Source of the DNA: Toxorhynchites rutilus septentrionalis
Taxonomy: Eukaryota; Arthropoda; Insecta; Diptera; Culicidae
Direction: 5' to 3'
DNA: 64,000 nucleotides
Assembly: GCF_029784135.1 (NCBI RefSeq)
Contig: NC_073746.1
Coordinates: forward strand, 298,041,614-298,105,613
The position numbers and the translations under genes are program-made. The notes beneath the pieces are model-generated. The model was not told where the DNA came from. It ran no database searches and saw nothing but the letters and a program-made list of their open reading frames with translations. Positions 41,723 through 53,639 of the stretch are shown here, in pieces (the first letter of the stretch is position 1; each line of letters opens with the position of its first letter).

Positions 41723-42710
41723 GGTAATACGGGGTGATTTGGTCATATGGGGTGACTTGGACCACCCCTTTATCTAAAAAATTACGGCTCAACTTGGATT
41801 TTTTGAAATGAATCTATTGTTGAACCGTATGTACCTAAAGTAAAAAAACTTTAGTAAAACTTCACAAGTAGAGGGAAACGGTAGCATAAACACAGCAAGC
41901 ACTTTGTTCGTCAAAAAATTTGAGTTTTCCGATAGTGGTTTTAAGGTTTTTCCCGCTAATTAAACAAACTTTTCGTGTATTGTGCAGTAAAGTTCTGTTC
42001 GCCAACAGAAGAGGAACAATTTGATGTAGCGAAACTGTAAGTTTGATAACAATAAATAAAATTATTTGCATTTTAATTTTTGCGTGTTGTGTGGGGTGAC
42101 ATGGACACGTTTCTGTGGGGTGAATTGATCCTACAAGTTTGAGACTTTTCTTTGGTCTAATTGATTCCAGATGCCGCTAAATTACAAAAAGAAGATGGAC
42201 AGACAACGTTGGAAAAAGGAGGAGCTTGAAAGAGCAACGCAGGCCATCGAGAACGAGTTTTCCTTGACCAAGCATCGAATGTGTTTGAAAATGCTCGAAC
42301 AACAGTGAAAAGATCCAGCAGAATTCGAGATGGTGTCAATCCAACTTTTCTGGTCTGGAATCTGGCCAAAACACCTGGTATCGATCCCAAAACATTGTTA
42401 CTGATTGTAACATTATCCCAAAATACTTTACATAAACATAAGCATGTTTTTTTTCGATGAAACACACACTGGACCAAATCACCCCACAGACGGTCCAAAT
42501 CACCCCGCATCAAATTTTAATGTCCAAAAATCATCTCTTTTGTTTTATGATATATTTGGTAGCTTGAAGCTTTATATAATGATTAAACATTATTTATTGA
42601 GAGAAAACATGTGTAGCTCAGTATACAACGTGACATTTTTTATTTTGACCGTATTGGTTTAGAAATATTAGGCGATTTGCTTAGGTGGTCCAAATTCCCC
42701 CCTTTTCCCC
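41722..42710 (+). mobile_element. Pogo-like TA element inside LINE copy 2, 989 bp
   Basis: Ends GGGTAATACGGGGTGATTTG and, reversed, GGGGAAAAGGGGGGAATTTG; TA on both sides (41720-41721 and 42711-42712). Subterminal GGGGTGA.TTGG units recur at both ends (41750, 42093, 42115, 42475-42505). Carries a pogo-type transposase start at 42171. Placing the LINE flanks together with one TA gives a sensible RNase H reading, so the insertion point is exact. Confidence 0.85.
42171..42308 (+). pseudogene. Pogo-family transposase N-terminal remnant
   Basis: 45 codons: MPLNYKKKMDRQRWKKEELE followed by an AIENEFSL helix, resembling the psq/CENP-B-type DNA-binding start of pogo transposases (MPRNYxRKTxRxxW pattern). 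A stop follows after LEQQ; the residual downstream sequence has no DDE domain. The ATG follows an acceptor-like TTGATTCCAG. Likely a deletion derivative of an autonomous pogo-like element. Confidence 0.7.
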
Positions 42711-43061
42711 TAATAGTGTTCAACAGGTCGTGAGGCGACGCTGTCCAGCGCATCTCTGCTAGTTCAGCAATATACACTGAGCAAGGAAACTGAAGACTGA
42801 GCGAGGTGCTGAAAATTTTGTTCAACAAATCTTGTGGACTCGTTAATAGGGAACCCATCGGAAAAATACATATTATCATTATATCTGGAATTCCATTGAT
42901 TTTCTGCTTCATGGACAGATCAAAATGCACAGAGGAATTAATGTAGTCAGGAAAACAAACACGGTTGGGAGTATACGAAGAAGGAACAACCTGCGTGGAG
43001 ATGAATTTATGTAAAAAGTGAAAGTGAAAATTTAGCTCGATCAGCTGCTCAAAATTTACGA

Positions 43062-43800
43062 TCACCAATGCACAATGGTGCAGGAGGTGCATTTAAGTGG
43101 AAATTAGCATTCAGAGCTCGTCAGTTATTCTCTCGACAAAAACTTTCTTCGACAAAGTTGTTACATTCTTGTTGCCAGATCGAATTTAGAAAACTCTCTT
43201 CGGGCTAGAGGAAGGCAGCCCAATGTGCCGGTGAGAGATGTGTTGGCTCGGTTAGACCTTGATTACATGTCCCAAATATATGTCTTCCTAAAAGCTATCG
43301 ATCTTCGTGTGTGATTGTCCTTATATCCTTATATTTTCCTTTTCCTTTTTCTTCACGAGAAATCAAATCCCGTCTTACTAACAATCGAATAAGGTGAAAT
43401 GTAAATACATATTAGATATAAGATAGGCTTAAGAATTGAGTATGATGAATGTGAGTGCGAATGTGAGTGTGAACATTGTCAACATATCCTTATATCCCAT
43501 CCTTTTCCTGAAAAAAAATGTCACCCTTCTAAACTCGAGCAAACCGCTGAACCTGTAAAAATAAACGATGCAATAAAAAAAAAAAGTTGTTACATATAAT
43601 AGAGCGCTCATTTTTATGTTATCAAAAATAGGGTGACCAAAATTGTCGATGAAATAAAAAATATAACTTTCTTATCTTTATACATGAAGGTAAACATAGT
43701 TCGATAATATTGTAGCCCCAGTTATTTGAGACATCTTTGTGACAAGTTTTCTTTGTATCTCTTGAAATACAAAGTTAGTTGCGTTGCGTTAGGGTCACCA
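43062..43800. repeat. Repeat R, copy 1 (interrupted by LINE copy 3)
   Basis: Parts 43075-43166 and 43583-43800 match the reverse complement of 51347-51600. Marker blocks: AAGTGGAAATTAGCATTCAG, AAAATAGGGTGACCAAAATT, ATTGTAGCCCCAGTTATTTG, and GCGTTAGGGTCACCATGAAA (also reversed at 46200-46220). Non-coding. Confidence 0.75.
43166..43582 (+). mobile_element. I-type LINE family B, copy 3 (3' end only)
   Basis: Starts within the last codons of ORF2 (VARSNLENSLRARG, then a clean frame to LKAIDLRV and stop near 43315), followed by the 3' UTR and an A-tail. Flanked by a perfect 13-base duplication AAAGTTGTTACAT (43154-43166 and 43583-43595). 5' truncation and poly-A tail are typical of target-primed reverse transcription. 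Confidence 0.9.
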
Positions 43801-44395
43801 TGAAAAAAAAACCTAAAAACTCATGATTTCAGTTTTAATTACACAAACACAAAAAATTACATAGTTTTGAAAATCACACTTTATGTACTTTATTTTTTTT
43901 TATGTTTGCCCCAGAAAGAATGACAAACAAATGGAGAGCTTGAGCTTGGGTAGACTCGTAGTTGCTCTCCGTGATTGACCTGAACCAACCATATTGCACA
44001 AAGAACACACAGAATGACGCTTGGGACTAGCAAATCATTCTCGTTGTGCAATTTTCGGTGATTCAAACTTTAAATGGCCAATAACGACGCCGGCCACGTC
44101 CTTAAAGTCACCAGGGGAGGGGAAGGAATGTTAGTATGATATTCGCCACCCGAAGACCAGAAGGGTCGCCTCTATAGCGTGGTTCCCTAGCGAATATCAT
44201 GGGAGGGATTATTGTTAGTGGGAAGAGGTATGAATCAGGATTCACTGAGGTAAGTGAAGTGATTATGTAAACGCGAACTATCAACCACTCGACGAAACGA
44301 AATTGCGAAAATATTATATTTCACAACATTCATCAATTTTTCAACCCGCGCATCTTGTTTTTAGAAAATTATTCTTGGGAAACCTGACTCTCATC
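43801..44395. other. Spacer
   Basis: No gene recognised. Block ATGACAAACAAATGGAGAG (43919-43937) recurs at about 46012-46032. 44100-44190 contains two copies of a CGAATATCAT-type block in opposite orientation (GATATTCGCCACC and GCGAATATCATGGG). Confidence 0.4.
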
Positions 44396-44730
44396 GGCGG
44401 AAATTATTCTTTGGACACCTCACAAGGTAACCAAAAAAAACCTTCTAAAATTAATCGATCCGGAGATATATTTCGTTATCTATTGTGCCTACTCTTAATG
44501 GAACTTCGATCGCGGTGGGAGAAAATTATTCTTGGGAAACCTGACAAGGTAACCAAGAAAATTAATATTATTCGGATATATTTCGATATTTATCGTGCGT
44601 ACTTTTCATCGAACTCAAATCGCAACGGCGAAAACTATTCTTGGGAACCTTACAAGGTAACCGAGGAATTACTTCTAAAACTAATCGAACTGACGTTATA
44701 TATCGAAACCTGACTAGGTATCGGAGTAAA
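44366..44730 (+). repeat. Tandem repeat with a unit of about 115-125 bases, about three and a half copies
   Basis: Units are anchored by AATTATTCTTGGGAAACCTG followed by AAGGTAACC, at about 44366, 44403, 44523, 44634 and, partly, 44703. The intervening part TATATTTCG.TAT.TATCGTGC is also conserved. The open frame 44303-44713 comes from this repeat. Confidence 0.7.
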
Positions 44731-46190
44731 TTCTTCTAAAATTATTCTGACCGGCAATATATTCCCTATGTTATGTTATTTATCGTACCTACTCTATATT
44801 TAACTCTAATCGCGATGGCGGTAAAAATTTGAGGAATTAAAATATTAAACAATTAAATAATTTAAATAATGCGTATGGAAAAAAAAACTTATCTGAGGCC
44901 ACTGCACGCTCAGCTCTTCCTTGGCGATGATTCCTTTGTTTGTGACACTACGACAAGTGTGTAGAAGTGTGTAGAACACACAAACGAACACATTTACACT
45001 CTCCGTTCCACGTGCCCGAAACGCAGAAGATCAAACAGTGATATTTTCACTTCTGCGAAGAAAAAAAAATCGTTGAACACAAATTCTGTCAGTGAACACA
45101 GCGAACACATTGATTGATGAGCAATTATTTCTGATGTAAATAATGAGTGTATGAAAAAATAATCTGACGTCACTACATGTCAACCCACTCTCGTAGCTAA
45201 TTCTTTTGATTGTGATACATTCACTATCACGAAACAACTTTGCACTCGATGTAGAACATACAATAACGATCACTTATATATTGTATTCTCATGACGAAAA
45301 CCACATTCATCTCTCTATTTCAGAAGCAGGGAAATAATGGATTTTTACATGACGGCATTCCGGCATGTTGGCTAAGCTTCACTAATTTCCAACATTCACT
45401 TCTCCCTGCTGTTGTTGGATGTTGTTCTCGATTGGCTCTGTAGAAGCTTCCGCTGAACGAGAGCGGAACAAGAGAGCAGTTTCTGAGAAAAACACCATCA
45501 AACACAAGAGCAAAAATGCTATCGAAATTTGCAATATTTTTTATTTATTTTTTCCGGTCTCAACTTGGAAAACCCACATATAACTCTACCGCGAACGACA
45601 CTTCATAACTTTCGGAACACTTTGGACCTAAATGTTCCCCAATCGGCGCTATTTTGCACAAATTAATTTGAAAAAACTCGGCGTTCGACGGTTAAGCCAA
45701 GGCGCGTAGAAGTATATCCTAAGGTGGGCCAACTTGCTAAAACCACTCTTCAGCCATCTTGGAAGTCTTCTGTGTTTTGTTTGTAAACAAAACACAATAC
45801 GCTAGTGTCGAAGTTCGTTCCTGATCAGTCTGTCTCTTTCACGCTGCAAGCAAATAATTTCCCTTCTGCTTTCTTCCGTACTGTTTTCATATCCCGCTCC
45901 CCTAACCAACTTAGTGACGAAACGGCCTCACCTAGTACCATAGACCCGTCTTGGGTTAAGCAACAGCTAAGACAATCGCGTTCTCAACTCTCTCTCTATT
46001 AGTCAAATCCAGGATGACAAACAAATGGAGAGAGCGTATTTTTTGGGAAGAAATATCAATAACATTGAGTGGAATTGAGATATTGATAAGTTCTGCACCG
46101 CAAAATGTTTGTATTGGTAAACTCTAAAAGTCCATGACAAGACCAAGACAGTTTGCATATAGAATTTGAAGTTTAAAAGTTAGATCAAAA
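44731..46190. other. Spacer with diverged duplication
   Basis: 44890-44980 and 45165-45260 are diverged direct copies (TCTGA.G.CACT, TTTGATTGTGA, GTGTAGAACA). 45697-45740 is a reversed copy of the block at 19465-19500. 45770-45800 contains the palindrome TTTTGTTTGTAAACAAAACA. No gene supported; frames at 45031-45273, 45320-45505 and 45805-46002 have no domain. Confidence 0.4.
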
Positions 46191-46744
46191 AACAATTTTC
46201 TTCATGGTGGCCCTAACGCAATTTAGAAAAAAGGTGCTATATCGGTTATTTCAAGAGATACAAAAAAACTTGGTTCGAAAACTCGCAAGCAGATCGGACA
46301 AGTTATTAATCGATCCAACAAAGGTGTTTTTTTCACATCGAATAATAGTGTGCTTTTTCATCGGTTGCGCTTGCGAGTGTAGCGAAATTTAAAGTGGTGC
46401 GCGCTGAGGATCCAAATCAGACACATTCATCACACACGCTACACAGCCGCGGCAAGTAGAAATTTATTTTTCTTTTGTTTCCCTATCATTCCTTCTTCCT
46501 TCTGTGCACGATATACACCAATGTTCAACTTTGTGTTAACCAAATCGGCAAACGTTGGCATTAGGGGTGATCATTATTTCTTATATACCGTTGAATTTCT
46601 ATTGGAACTTTTTTTCATTTTAGCATTTTATTTGACATAAAATAAATCATAACCTTATAAAAAAATATATTTTTTTTTCACTCATTTATTTATTTTGAAT
46701 CATTATATTCTGTTCATATCGAACAGTTGACCGATTTTGTTTAT

Positions 46745-47719
46745 ATGGCTGAGGGCGGGAAGGATCCCCCATCGACGCCATTGAATATTTCCGATACTGA
46801 TCCTCCTCCTGAAGAGCAGGAAGATGAAGCAGAAGTTGAGGAAGAAACGAAATCACGCGCTGCGACCTCTTTGCGATTGAGTATCGCGTATACGTGCCCT
46901 GTTGCAACGTCGAAATAGACGGCGTAATAACCGAAAAGGGTTTGACTCGAAAAGAGATTATCGATGGTGTCGGTCGCTTCAAGAACTCTTCACTAAAAAC
47001 TGTGAAGATTCTTGCATGCGATCGACTGAAATCTGTGTCACAAAATGACAAAAATGACAAAAGGGTTCTCAATCGGACAAACTCTTTTCGTGTGACTTTT
47101 GAGGGTTCCGCCCTTCCAAACTACGTTGCAATAGGTGCACTTCGTTTACCTGTTCGGTTGTTTGTACCCCGGGTAATGAAATGCAACAAATGTATGCAAC
47201 TCGGTCACACGGCCGCCTATTGTTGCAATAAAAAACGTTGCGCAGATTGTGGAGACAGCCATGATGAGAATCCTTGCGCGAAAGAGCACAAGTGTCTTCA
47301 TTGCGGCGGGACCCCTCATGATCTTATCCAATGCCCGGTGTACAAACAACGAGGGGAGAAAATCAAGCGTTCCTTAAAGGAACGTTCCAAGCGGACTTAT
47401 GCAGAAATGCTTAAGAATTCCGAATCAGGACAATCCCTACTCCATTCTGCAGAACGACGAGCCTGTTGCTGACGCTCCCAATGCAGGAAGCTCCGGTACA
47501 TCGCAGGGTGCCGTCAGGAAAAGAAAAATTACTTCTTTTCCATCACTCCCCAGAAAGACGACCGAAACTTCCCAAGTTGGAATGAAAACTCGAATTGAAC
47601 GTGCTGAGAATATAAATGACCCTCTTAAAAGCATAGTATTATGTTTGCTTCCGATTGTGAGAACATTTTTGAAAGAAAAATGTGGTTTTTTAGCAGCGTT
47701 CATTTCCCTCGATGCCTAA
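46745..47719 (+). pseudogene. LINE ORF1 (nucleic-acid-binding gag-like protein)
   Basis: ATG at 46745 (MAEGGKDPPSTP). An acidic N-terminal stretch follows; a frameshift near 46900 leads into the RRM-like region (DGVITEKGLTRKEI, RVTFEGSALP) and three knuckle-like cysteine clusters near 47180-47330 (CNKCMQLGHTAAYC, CADCGDSHDENPC, CLHCGGTPHDLIQC). A second frameshift near 47400-47460 returns to the first frame, giving a basic tail and a stop at 47719, which overlaps the ORF2 start at 47712 by eight bases. In working elements this protein binds the element RNA. Confidence 0.8.
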
Positions 47720-50700
47720 TTCAGTGCAAGATGTCAAGGATTTGACCACTGTAATACAGTGGAATTGCAGAAGCATCATCCCTAAACTAGATCAATCTAA
47801 ATTTTTAGTTCATAGTTCTAACTGTGATGTATTTTCCCTCTGTGAAACATGGCTTTCTTCAGCCGACGAGCTGAATTTCCACGATTTCAACATTATTCGC
47901 CTCGATCGAATTGACTCGTTTGGTGGCGTACTATTGGGGATCAAAAAATGTCACTCCTTCTATAGAGTCACTCTCCCATCGATGACAGGCATTGAAGTTG
48001 TCGCTTGCCAGACACAAATCAATGGCAAAGACTTCTGCATTGCCACGATATATATTCCTCCAAGAACCATGGTCGGCCGCCATCAGTTTTTTGATATCAT
48101 CGAGGCACTGCCGGAGCCGCGGCTAATCTTAGGTGACCTCAACTCCCATGGAACAGCATGGGGTTCACTCTACGATGACAACCGTGCCACGTTGATTTAT
48201 GATCTGTGCGACAACTTCAAATTGACAGTTTTGAATACTGGGGAAGCAACTAGAATAGCCAACCCTCCTGCACGGGCAAGCATGCTAGACATATCACTTA
48301 GCTCTTCTTCGTTATCCCTGGATAGCATGTTGGATTTGGATTTTCAAATTTGCAAGAAAGGTTTGTCCCGATTCCGTTCCTGCACAAAACGTCGTACGCG
48401 ACATTCCGCTCCAATGCGATTATGAGAATTTTTCGATGGTAGAATTCTCAATTGCCCTCCTCTCATGTAACAATTCAGCTCCGGGGTCGGACAAGATTAA
48501 ATTCAACTTGTTGAAGAATCTTCCCGACTTGGCGAAACAGCGTTTGCTGAACTTGTTCAACAAGTTTCTGGAGCTGAATATTGTCCCGCATGACTGGAGA
48601 CAAGTGAGAGTGATAGCCATACGAAAACCCAACAAGCCGGCTTGCGATCACAACTCGTATAGGCCGATTGCAATGTTATCCTGTATTCGTAAATTGTTAG
48701 AGAAAATGATTCTACTTCGTTTAGACAAGTGGGTCGAAACGAACAATTTGCTGTCAAATACGCAGTTTGGCTTCCGCCGAGGTAAAGGGATGAATGATTG
48801 TCTCGCGCTGCTATCTTCTGAAATCCAAATCGTATTTGCTCGCAAAGAACAAATGGCTTCCGTTTTTCTCGATATCAAAGGGGCATTTGATTCAGTTTCC
48901 ATGGAAATTCTCTCAGAGAAGCTTCATAATCGTGGACTTTCACCAATTCTGAATAATTTCTTGTACAATTTACTGTCAGAAAAGCACATGAATTTCTCTC
49001 ATGGCAACTCAAAATCTTCTCGTTACAGTTTTATGGGCCTACCGCAAGGCTCCTGCCTAAGCCCCCTCTTGTATAGTTTTTACGTCAATGATATGGATGA
49101 TTGTCTAACTAGAAACTGCACGCTGAGACAACTTGCAGACGATGGAGTTATTTCCATCACCGGTACGAATCCCGCCGTTCTGCAAAAATCCTTGCAAGAT
49201 ACCCTGAACAATCTGTTCACGTGGGCCCTCAAGCTGGGTATCGAATTCTCTACGGAGAAAACCGAAATGGTCGTTTTTTCTAGGAAGCACGAACCCACCC
49301 AATTCCAGCTTCACCTATCCGGTAAAGCGATCAGGCACTCGATGTTTTTCAAATACCTTGGAGTATATTTTGACTCTAAGTGTACTTGGGGGAGACACAT
49401 TGCGTATTTGAAACAGAAATGCCAGCAAAGAATCAATTTTCTCCAAACAATAACCGGAACATGGTGGGGCGCCCATCCAGGAGACCTCATTCAGTTGTAC
49501 AAAACAACGATATTATCAGTGTTAGAATATGGCAGTTTTTGCTTCCGATCAGCTGCCAGGATTCATATTCTTAAGCTGGAGATATACAATATCGTTGCTT
49601 TCGTATAGCAATGGGGTGTTTGCATTCGACACATACGATGAGTCTCGAAGTCTTGGCAGGAGTACCCCCGCTTACTCTTCGATTCACAGAATTATCCTAC
49701 AGATTTCTCATCCGTTGCAAGATCATGAATCCATTGGTGATTGATAACTTCGAAAATCTACTCCAACTGACTCCTCAGTCAAGTTTTATGTCTTTATACC
49801 ATGAGTACCTTACCAGGCATCTCCAACCAAGTTTGCTTCCCATACTTTTGCAATTCCTCTGTCAATTTTGATCTGTCCATGCGACAAAAAATCCATGGAA
49901 TCCCAGATCATCTACGCTCCGATTCTATTCCGCCGATATTTTCGGCAGAATATGGGAAAGTTAGATCTGATAAAATGTTCTTTACTGACGGTTCATTCAT
50001 AAACGGGTCCACTGGCTTCGGCATCTTCAATGAAAATTCCAATGCCTCTTTCAAACTCAAAGATCCTTGTTCCGTGTATGTCGCTGAACTGGGTGCGATA
50101 TACTACGCACTAGGGATCATTGAAACACTGCCCATCGACCATTATTTTATTTTTTCAGACAGTCTCAGCTCAATAGAGGCAATTCGTTCAATGAAAGTTG
50201 ATAAACGCTCATCTTATTTCCTAACAAGAATAAGACATCTATTGAGTGTTTTGGTCGAAAAATTATTCAAGATTACCTTAGCATGGGTTCCCTCTCATTG
50301 CTCGATTCCGGGGAATGAGAAAGCGGACTCGCTAGCTAAGGTGGGCCCCTCCGAAGGCACACTTTTTGAAAGGCAAATTGCCTATAATGAATTTTTTCAC
50401 ATTCCTCGTCAGGACACACTCGTTAGTTGGCAGCGCATGTGGAGTGAAGATGAGTTCGGTCGCTGGTTACACACTATTATTCCTAAGGTTTCGACGAAAG
50501 CTTGGTTTAAGGGATTGAATGTAGGTCGTGATTTCATTCGCGTGATATCTCGGCTTATGTCCAATCACTACAACCTAAACGCGCATTTCTATCGCATTGG
50601 GCTCGCAGCAAACAATCTTTGTGATTGTGGCGATGGCTACCACGACATCGAGCATGTTGTCTGGTCGTGTATCCGGTTCCATGCTGCTCGCTCTCAGCTC

Positions 50701-50826
50701 TCTAGAGCACTGAGAGCAAAAGGCAGACAATCGGATATCCCCGTCCGGGATATCTTAGGTAGCCGTGATCCTGATCTTCTGCTTCATCTATACCTGTTCC
50801 TCAGAAACGCCGATGTCAACGTTTAA
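47712..50826 (+). pseudogene. LINE ORF2 (endonuclease, reverse transcriptase, RNase H)
   Basis: Domain order: apurinic-type endonuclease (QWNCRSI, CETWL, GDLNSHGTAWG, SMLDISL; 47750-48330), a deletion and frameshift near 48390-48430 where the linker should be, reverse transcriptase (FLDIKGAFDSV, GLPQGSCLSPLLYSF, LADDGV; 48436-49590), frameshifts near 49590 and 49870, RNase H (TDGSFINGSTGFGI, VAELGA, SDSLSS, WVPSHCSIPGNEKADS; 49980-50340), and a C-terminal zinc region CDCGDGYHDIEHVVWSC. The RNase H plus three-knuckle ORF1 place it with I-type elements. Catalytic residues are mostly kept, but the reading is broken three times. Confidence 0.85.
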
Positions 50827-51359
50827 TGATGTTTCCTTCGTTGTGTCCCTGTTTCATATCCCTCCTATCCGATCTATAAACTTTTACTTAGTCGTGGCAA
50901 TACATACACACACTCTTTACAGATACACGGGCCAAAGGTTGTGCAGTCCACTGATCATTCAACAAGAGCCAAAGGTTGTATCGCTCATGACAACTCTACA
51001 CGAGCTGATGTTTGCGCCGGCTAGTGACCATTCTATCCTGGATTCCTCGAGTCGAGAAGACGCACCACGCTAGATATGGGGTACAGACTAGGGGGCGTTG
51101 CTGATTAATGGTCAGCTGCATCCCAAAAGGAAGTATCCCGTGTCGGGCACAGGTACAGAGCATTGGAGACAGCAACATCACAATTACGAAAACACTTGTA
51201 ATACTAACCTCGAGCCAACCGCGAGTAATCGGTTACATATTACTAACATAGTTATAAGGCAAACATTGTCGAAATATTGAACTCCCGGCCCCGTCAGGTT
51301 GACGCCATATGAGCCTTAATAAAAATATATATTTTGGATAAAAAATAAAAACTTTGTTC

Positions 51360-51620
51360 TACAAAGATGTCTCAAATAACTGGGGCTACAATATTATCGA
51401 ACTATGTTTACCTTCATGTAATATAAGAAAGTTATATTTTTTATTTCATCGATAATTTTGGTCACCCTATTTTTGATAACATAAAAATGAGCGCTCTATT
51501 ATATGTAACAACTTTGTCGAAGACAGTTTTTGTCTAGAGAATAACTGTCGAGCTCTAAATGCTAATTTCCACTTAAATGCACATCGTGGACCATTGCGCA
51601 ATCATCTCTGGAATTGATGG
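51360..51620. repeat. Repeat R, copy 2
   Basis: Reverse complement of 43583-43760 and 43075-43160. Together with 46195-46263 it formed one copy before LINE family A inserted. It grades into the LINE relic at about 51620. Confidence 0.75.
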
Positions 51621-51629
51621 CTAGAGCAA

Positions 51630-52660
51630 TCGTGTCCGCATATTCTTCCCAGTCAATGTGTCTTGTGAGATCATATGCTTCTAGATTTAGATTTAGGAGA
51701 ATTGATGGTTGTGATGGAAATTTGATTGGCAAGTGATCACTATCTTTAGTATCCTAGATTACATTCCACTGGCAATCTAACGATAGTGAATTCGAGCAAA
51801 GTGAAAGGTCAAGAGCACTTGGTTCAGCAGAAGGTTTAGGTACACGTGTTGTTTCCCCAGTGTTCGAAACGGTCATACTGAAGTTGTTACAAAGGTCATA
51901 TATCAACAATGAACGGTTGTCGTCGAACTGTCCCCCCCCAGGCGGTTCCGTGAGAGTTGTAGTCTTCCAAGATCAATCGTGGCTCAGTAATGAGTGAGTA
52001 CATGTCAACAAGTTGCTTACGGCTAGCTTGAATTTTCGGAGGCCAACACAAGCTGACAATACATAGGACTTTGCCTCTGATGTTTGCATGATAAGCAACA
52101 GCTTCGATCTCTCCAACAGGTGGAAGGTCAATTCTAAAAAATTAGTGGCACTTTTTAATCCCCAATAGTATCCCTCCGTATCTGTAATCACCACGGTCCA
52201 AGCGTATAATATTAAAATCGTGAGAGATCATCTTGCGAAGAAAGCCAAGTTTCGGACAGAGCAAACACATCACAATTAGTGTTATGAATTAAGAATTTGA
52301 ATGTATTCAATTAAGGGATAAGACTACGACATTTCCACTATAAAACAGTAATTTATCCGATCTCTCTATTTAAATAAGACATCAAGAGAGATAATCATTT
52401 CGAGGAGGAGCCATGTTTGCATCAATTGCTGCAAAATTGTCTTTAATACTGGAAGCATTGCGGTGACTCTCCGCAAGTGGCACAGCGCTCCTTGTTGGCG
52501 CAATAAGCTGTTGTATGACCAACTGACTTGCATTTGTTGTAAGTCATGAGCTTTGACACGAAGAGTCGCACCGGCAACCTCAATCCACCATAAAGTAGTC
52601 AGGGAGGGCGGCACCAGCAAAAGATACTCGAAACGAGTCGGATGGCGTGAATTTTTTTCC
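51630..52660 (-). mobile_element. I-type LINE relic (ORF1 end and endonuclease), family A-like
   Basis: Reverse strand from 52660: ORF1 region with knuckle CNKC-like/GHTTAYCANKERCATC (about 52560-52460), then directly ORF2 endonuclease pieces CDVFALSETWLSS (52280-52250), GGILLGIKKC (about 52175), EAVAYHANIRGK, EPRLILEDYNSHG (about 51975-51930). Many stops and frameshifts. It corresponds to 47180-48230 of the family A element with the ORF1-ORF2 junction shortened. Older than the + strand copy. Confidence 0.75.
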
Positions 52661-52668
52661 CCATCCTA

Positions 52669-53440
52669 GGAAACATTCCCTAGTTTATGGCAGTCCAAAA
52701 TTTTAACTTGCATCAAAGGGAGCTTTTACAATCTGCCATCTCCCTCTGTTTATTAATTCTCCAGTGCTTCATAACTATAGAACCAGATAAAGGAGTATCA
52801 CTCCTATCACCTATCACAATACATTTACGAAAATACAATTTGTTGCTAAATGTGTTACATTTTTGTAATACACGAATCAAATGCCACTAATCAGAATAAA
52901 GTTTATACGATAAACATGTTAGGAGTATGGAAAAAAAATCAGAAATCACATTTAGAATTTTGACATCTCATTTGGTTCAGCTTCTTCAGATTTTGTTTAA
53001 ACAAAAATAAAAGCAACAAAACAGTTGTCAGGTCTTGTCTCAGGTTTTTCTTAGACACCATTTATCTATAATTAACATTTTCAAGTTATTATTTTCTCAA
53101 AAATGCATATGTGAAAGCAAACACGCTCTTTCTTAAGCTTAGTATCAAGTCTTGGGGGTCAATTGACATTGTCTCCAGCACCGAAGACGTATTAAAAGTT
53201 CCATTGAAATTATAGAGAGATAATTCTGGGAAAGAAGAAATAGGAACAGCCCGTAACTCCTCATCTATGAACTGTAATTTGCTCAAAAGGTGAGCACATC
53301 AAAACATCCTAATAAAATCCAAAACTTTAAAGTATTATTTTTTGTTAAGTGCAATACAATCGGTTGAAAAATGAGAAAAATATAACCTTTGGAATCAATA
53401 ACAAACAAAATTAGACACTCTATATTACTCAACAATCAAT
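52669..53440. other. Spacer with a Tc1-type terminal fragment and an unrecognised frame
   Basis: 52768-52800 reads CCAGTGCTTCATAACTATAG then AACCAGATAAAGG, the inner terminal repeat of the Tc1-like family at 23595-30284. The reverse frame 53286-53089 (65 codons, continuing upstream in frame as CAHLLSKLQFIDEELRAV) looks protein-like but has no known domain. Nothing else recognised. Confidence 0.35.
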
Positions 53441-53639
53441 CCATTCACTTTATTGGAGTCATGGGATCGCCCCCGTCTAATAGATGACTTATTAATGCTG
53501 ACAATTCCGACTAAGTTCAACCACATTTTAGAAGCTCCTCGTGAGACTTGTTATCAAATCGAAATGATGACCGCTTGCGGTGATGTCAATGCCCGATACT
53601 GCAATGATTGTTTTCGTCGTCGTCGATTGGGAAACGGTC

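Larger units (their letters stand above)
40657..43060 (-). mobile_element. I-type LINE family B, copy 2 (ORF2 3' half)
   Basis: Reverse strand. 43060-42713 encodes the segment before RNase H (CFPDYINSSVHFDLSMKQKI, then PCSVYIAELAEM); after a TA-flanked insertion (41722-42710) it continues at 41721-41041 with RNase H, the zinc region and a stop, then a 3' UTR with CACACTCACACTCA-type repeats and a poly-A tail (T-run at 40657). Upstream ORF2 (endonuclease, RT) is missing. Confidence 0.85.
46277..51346 (+). mobile_element. I-type non-LTR retrotransposon (family A), near full length
   Basis: About 5.07 kb, flanked by a 13-base duplication with one mismatch (AAAAACTTGGTTC at 46264-46276 and AAAAACTTTGTTC at 51347-51359). 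It has a 0.47 kb 5' UTR, ORF1 with zinc knuckles, ORF2 with endonuclease, RT, RNase H and zinc domain, a 0.5 kb 3' UTR and an A/T-rich tail. Inserted in repeat R, whose halves lie at 46195-46263 and 51360-51620. Several frameshifts and an endonuclease-RT linker deletion make it inactive. Confidence 0.9.

Noticed and set aside
42640..43092. 150-codon frame on -
   Set aside because: A chimera of repeat R, LINE copy 2 and the edge of the pogo-like element; not one gene.
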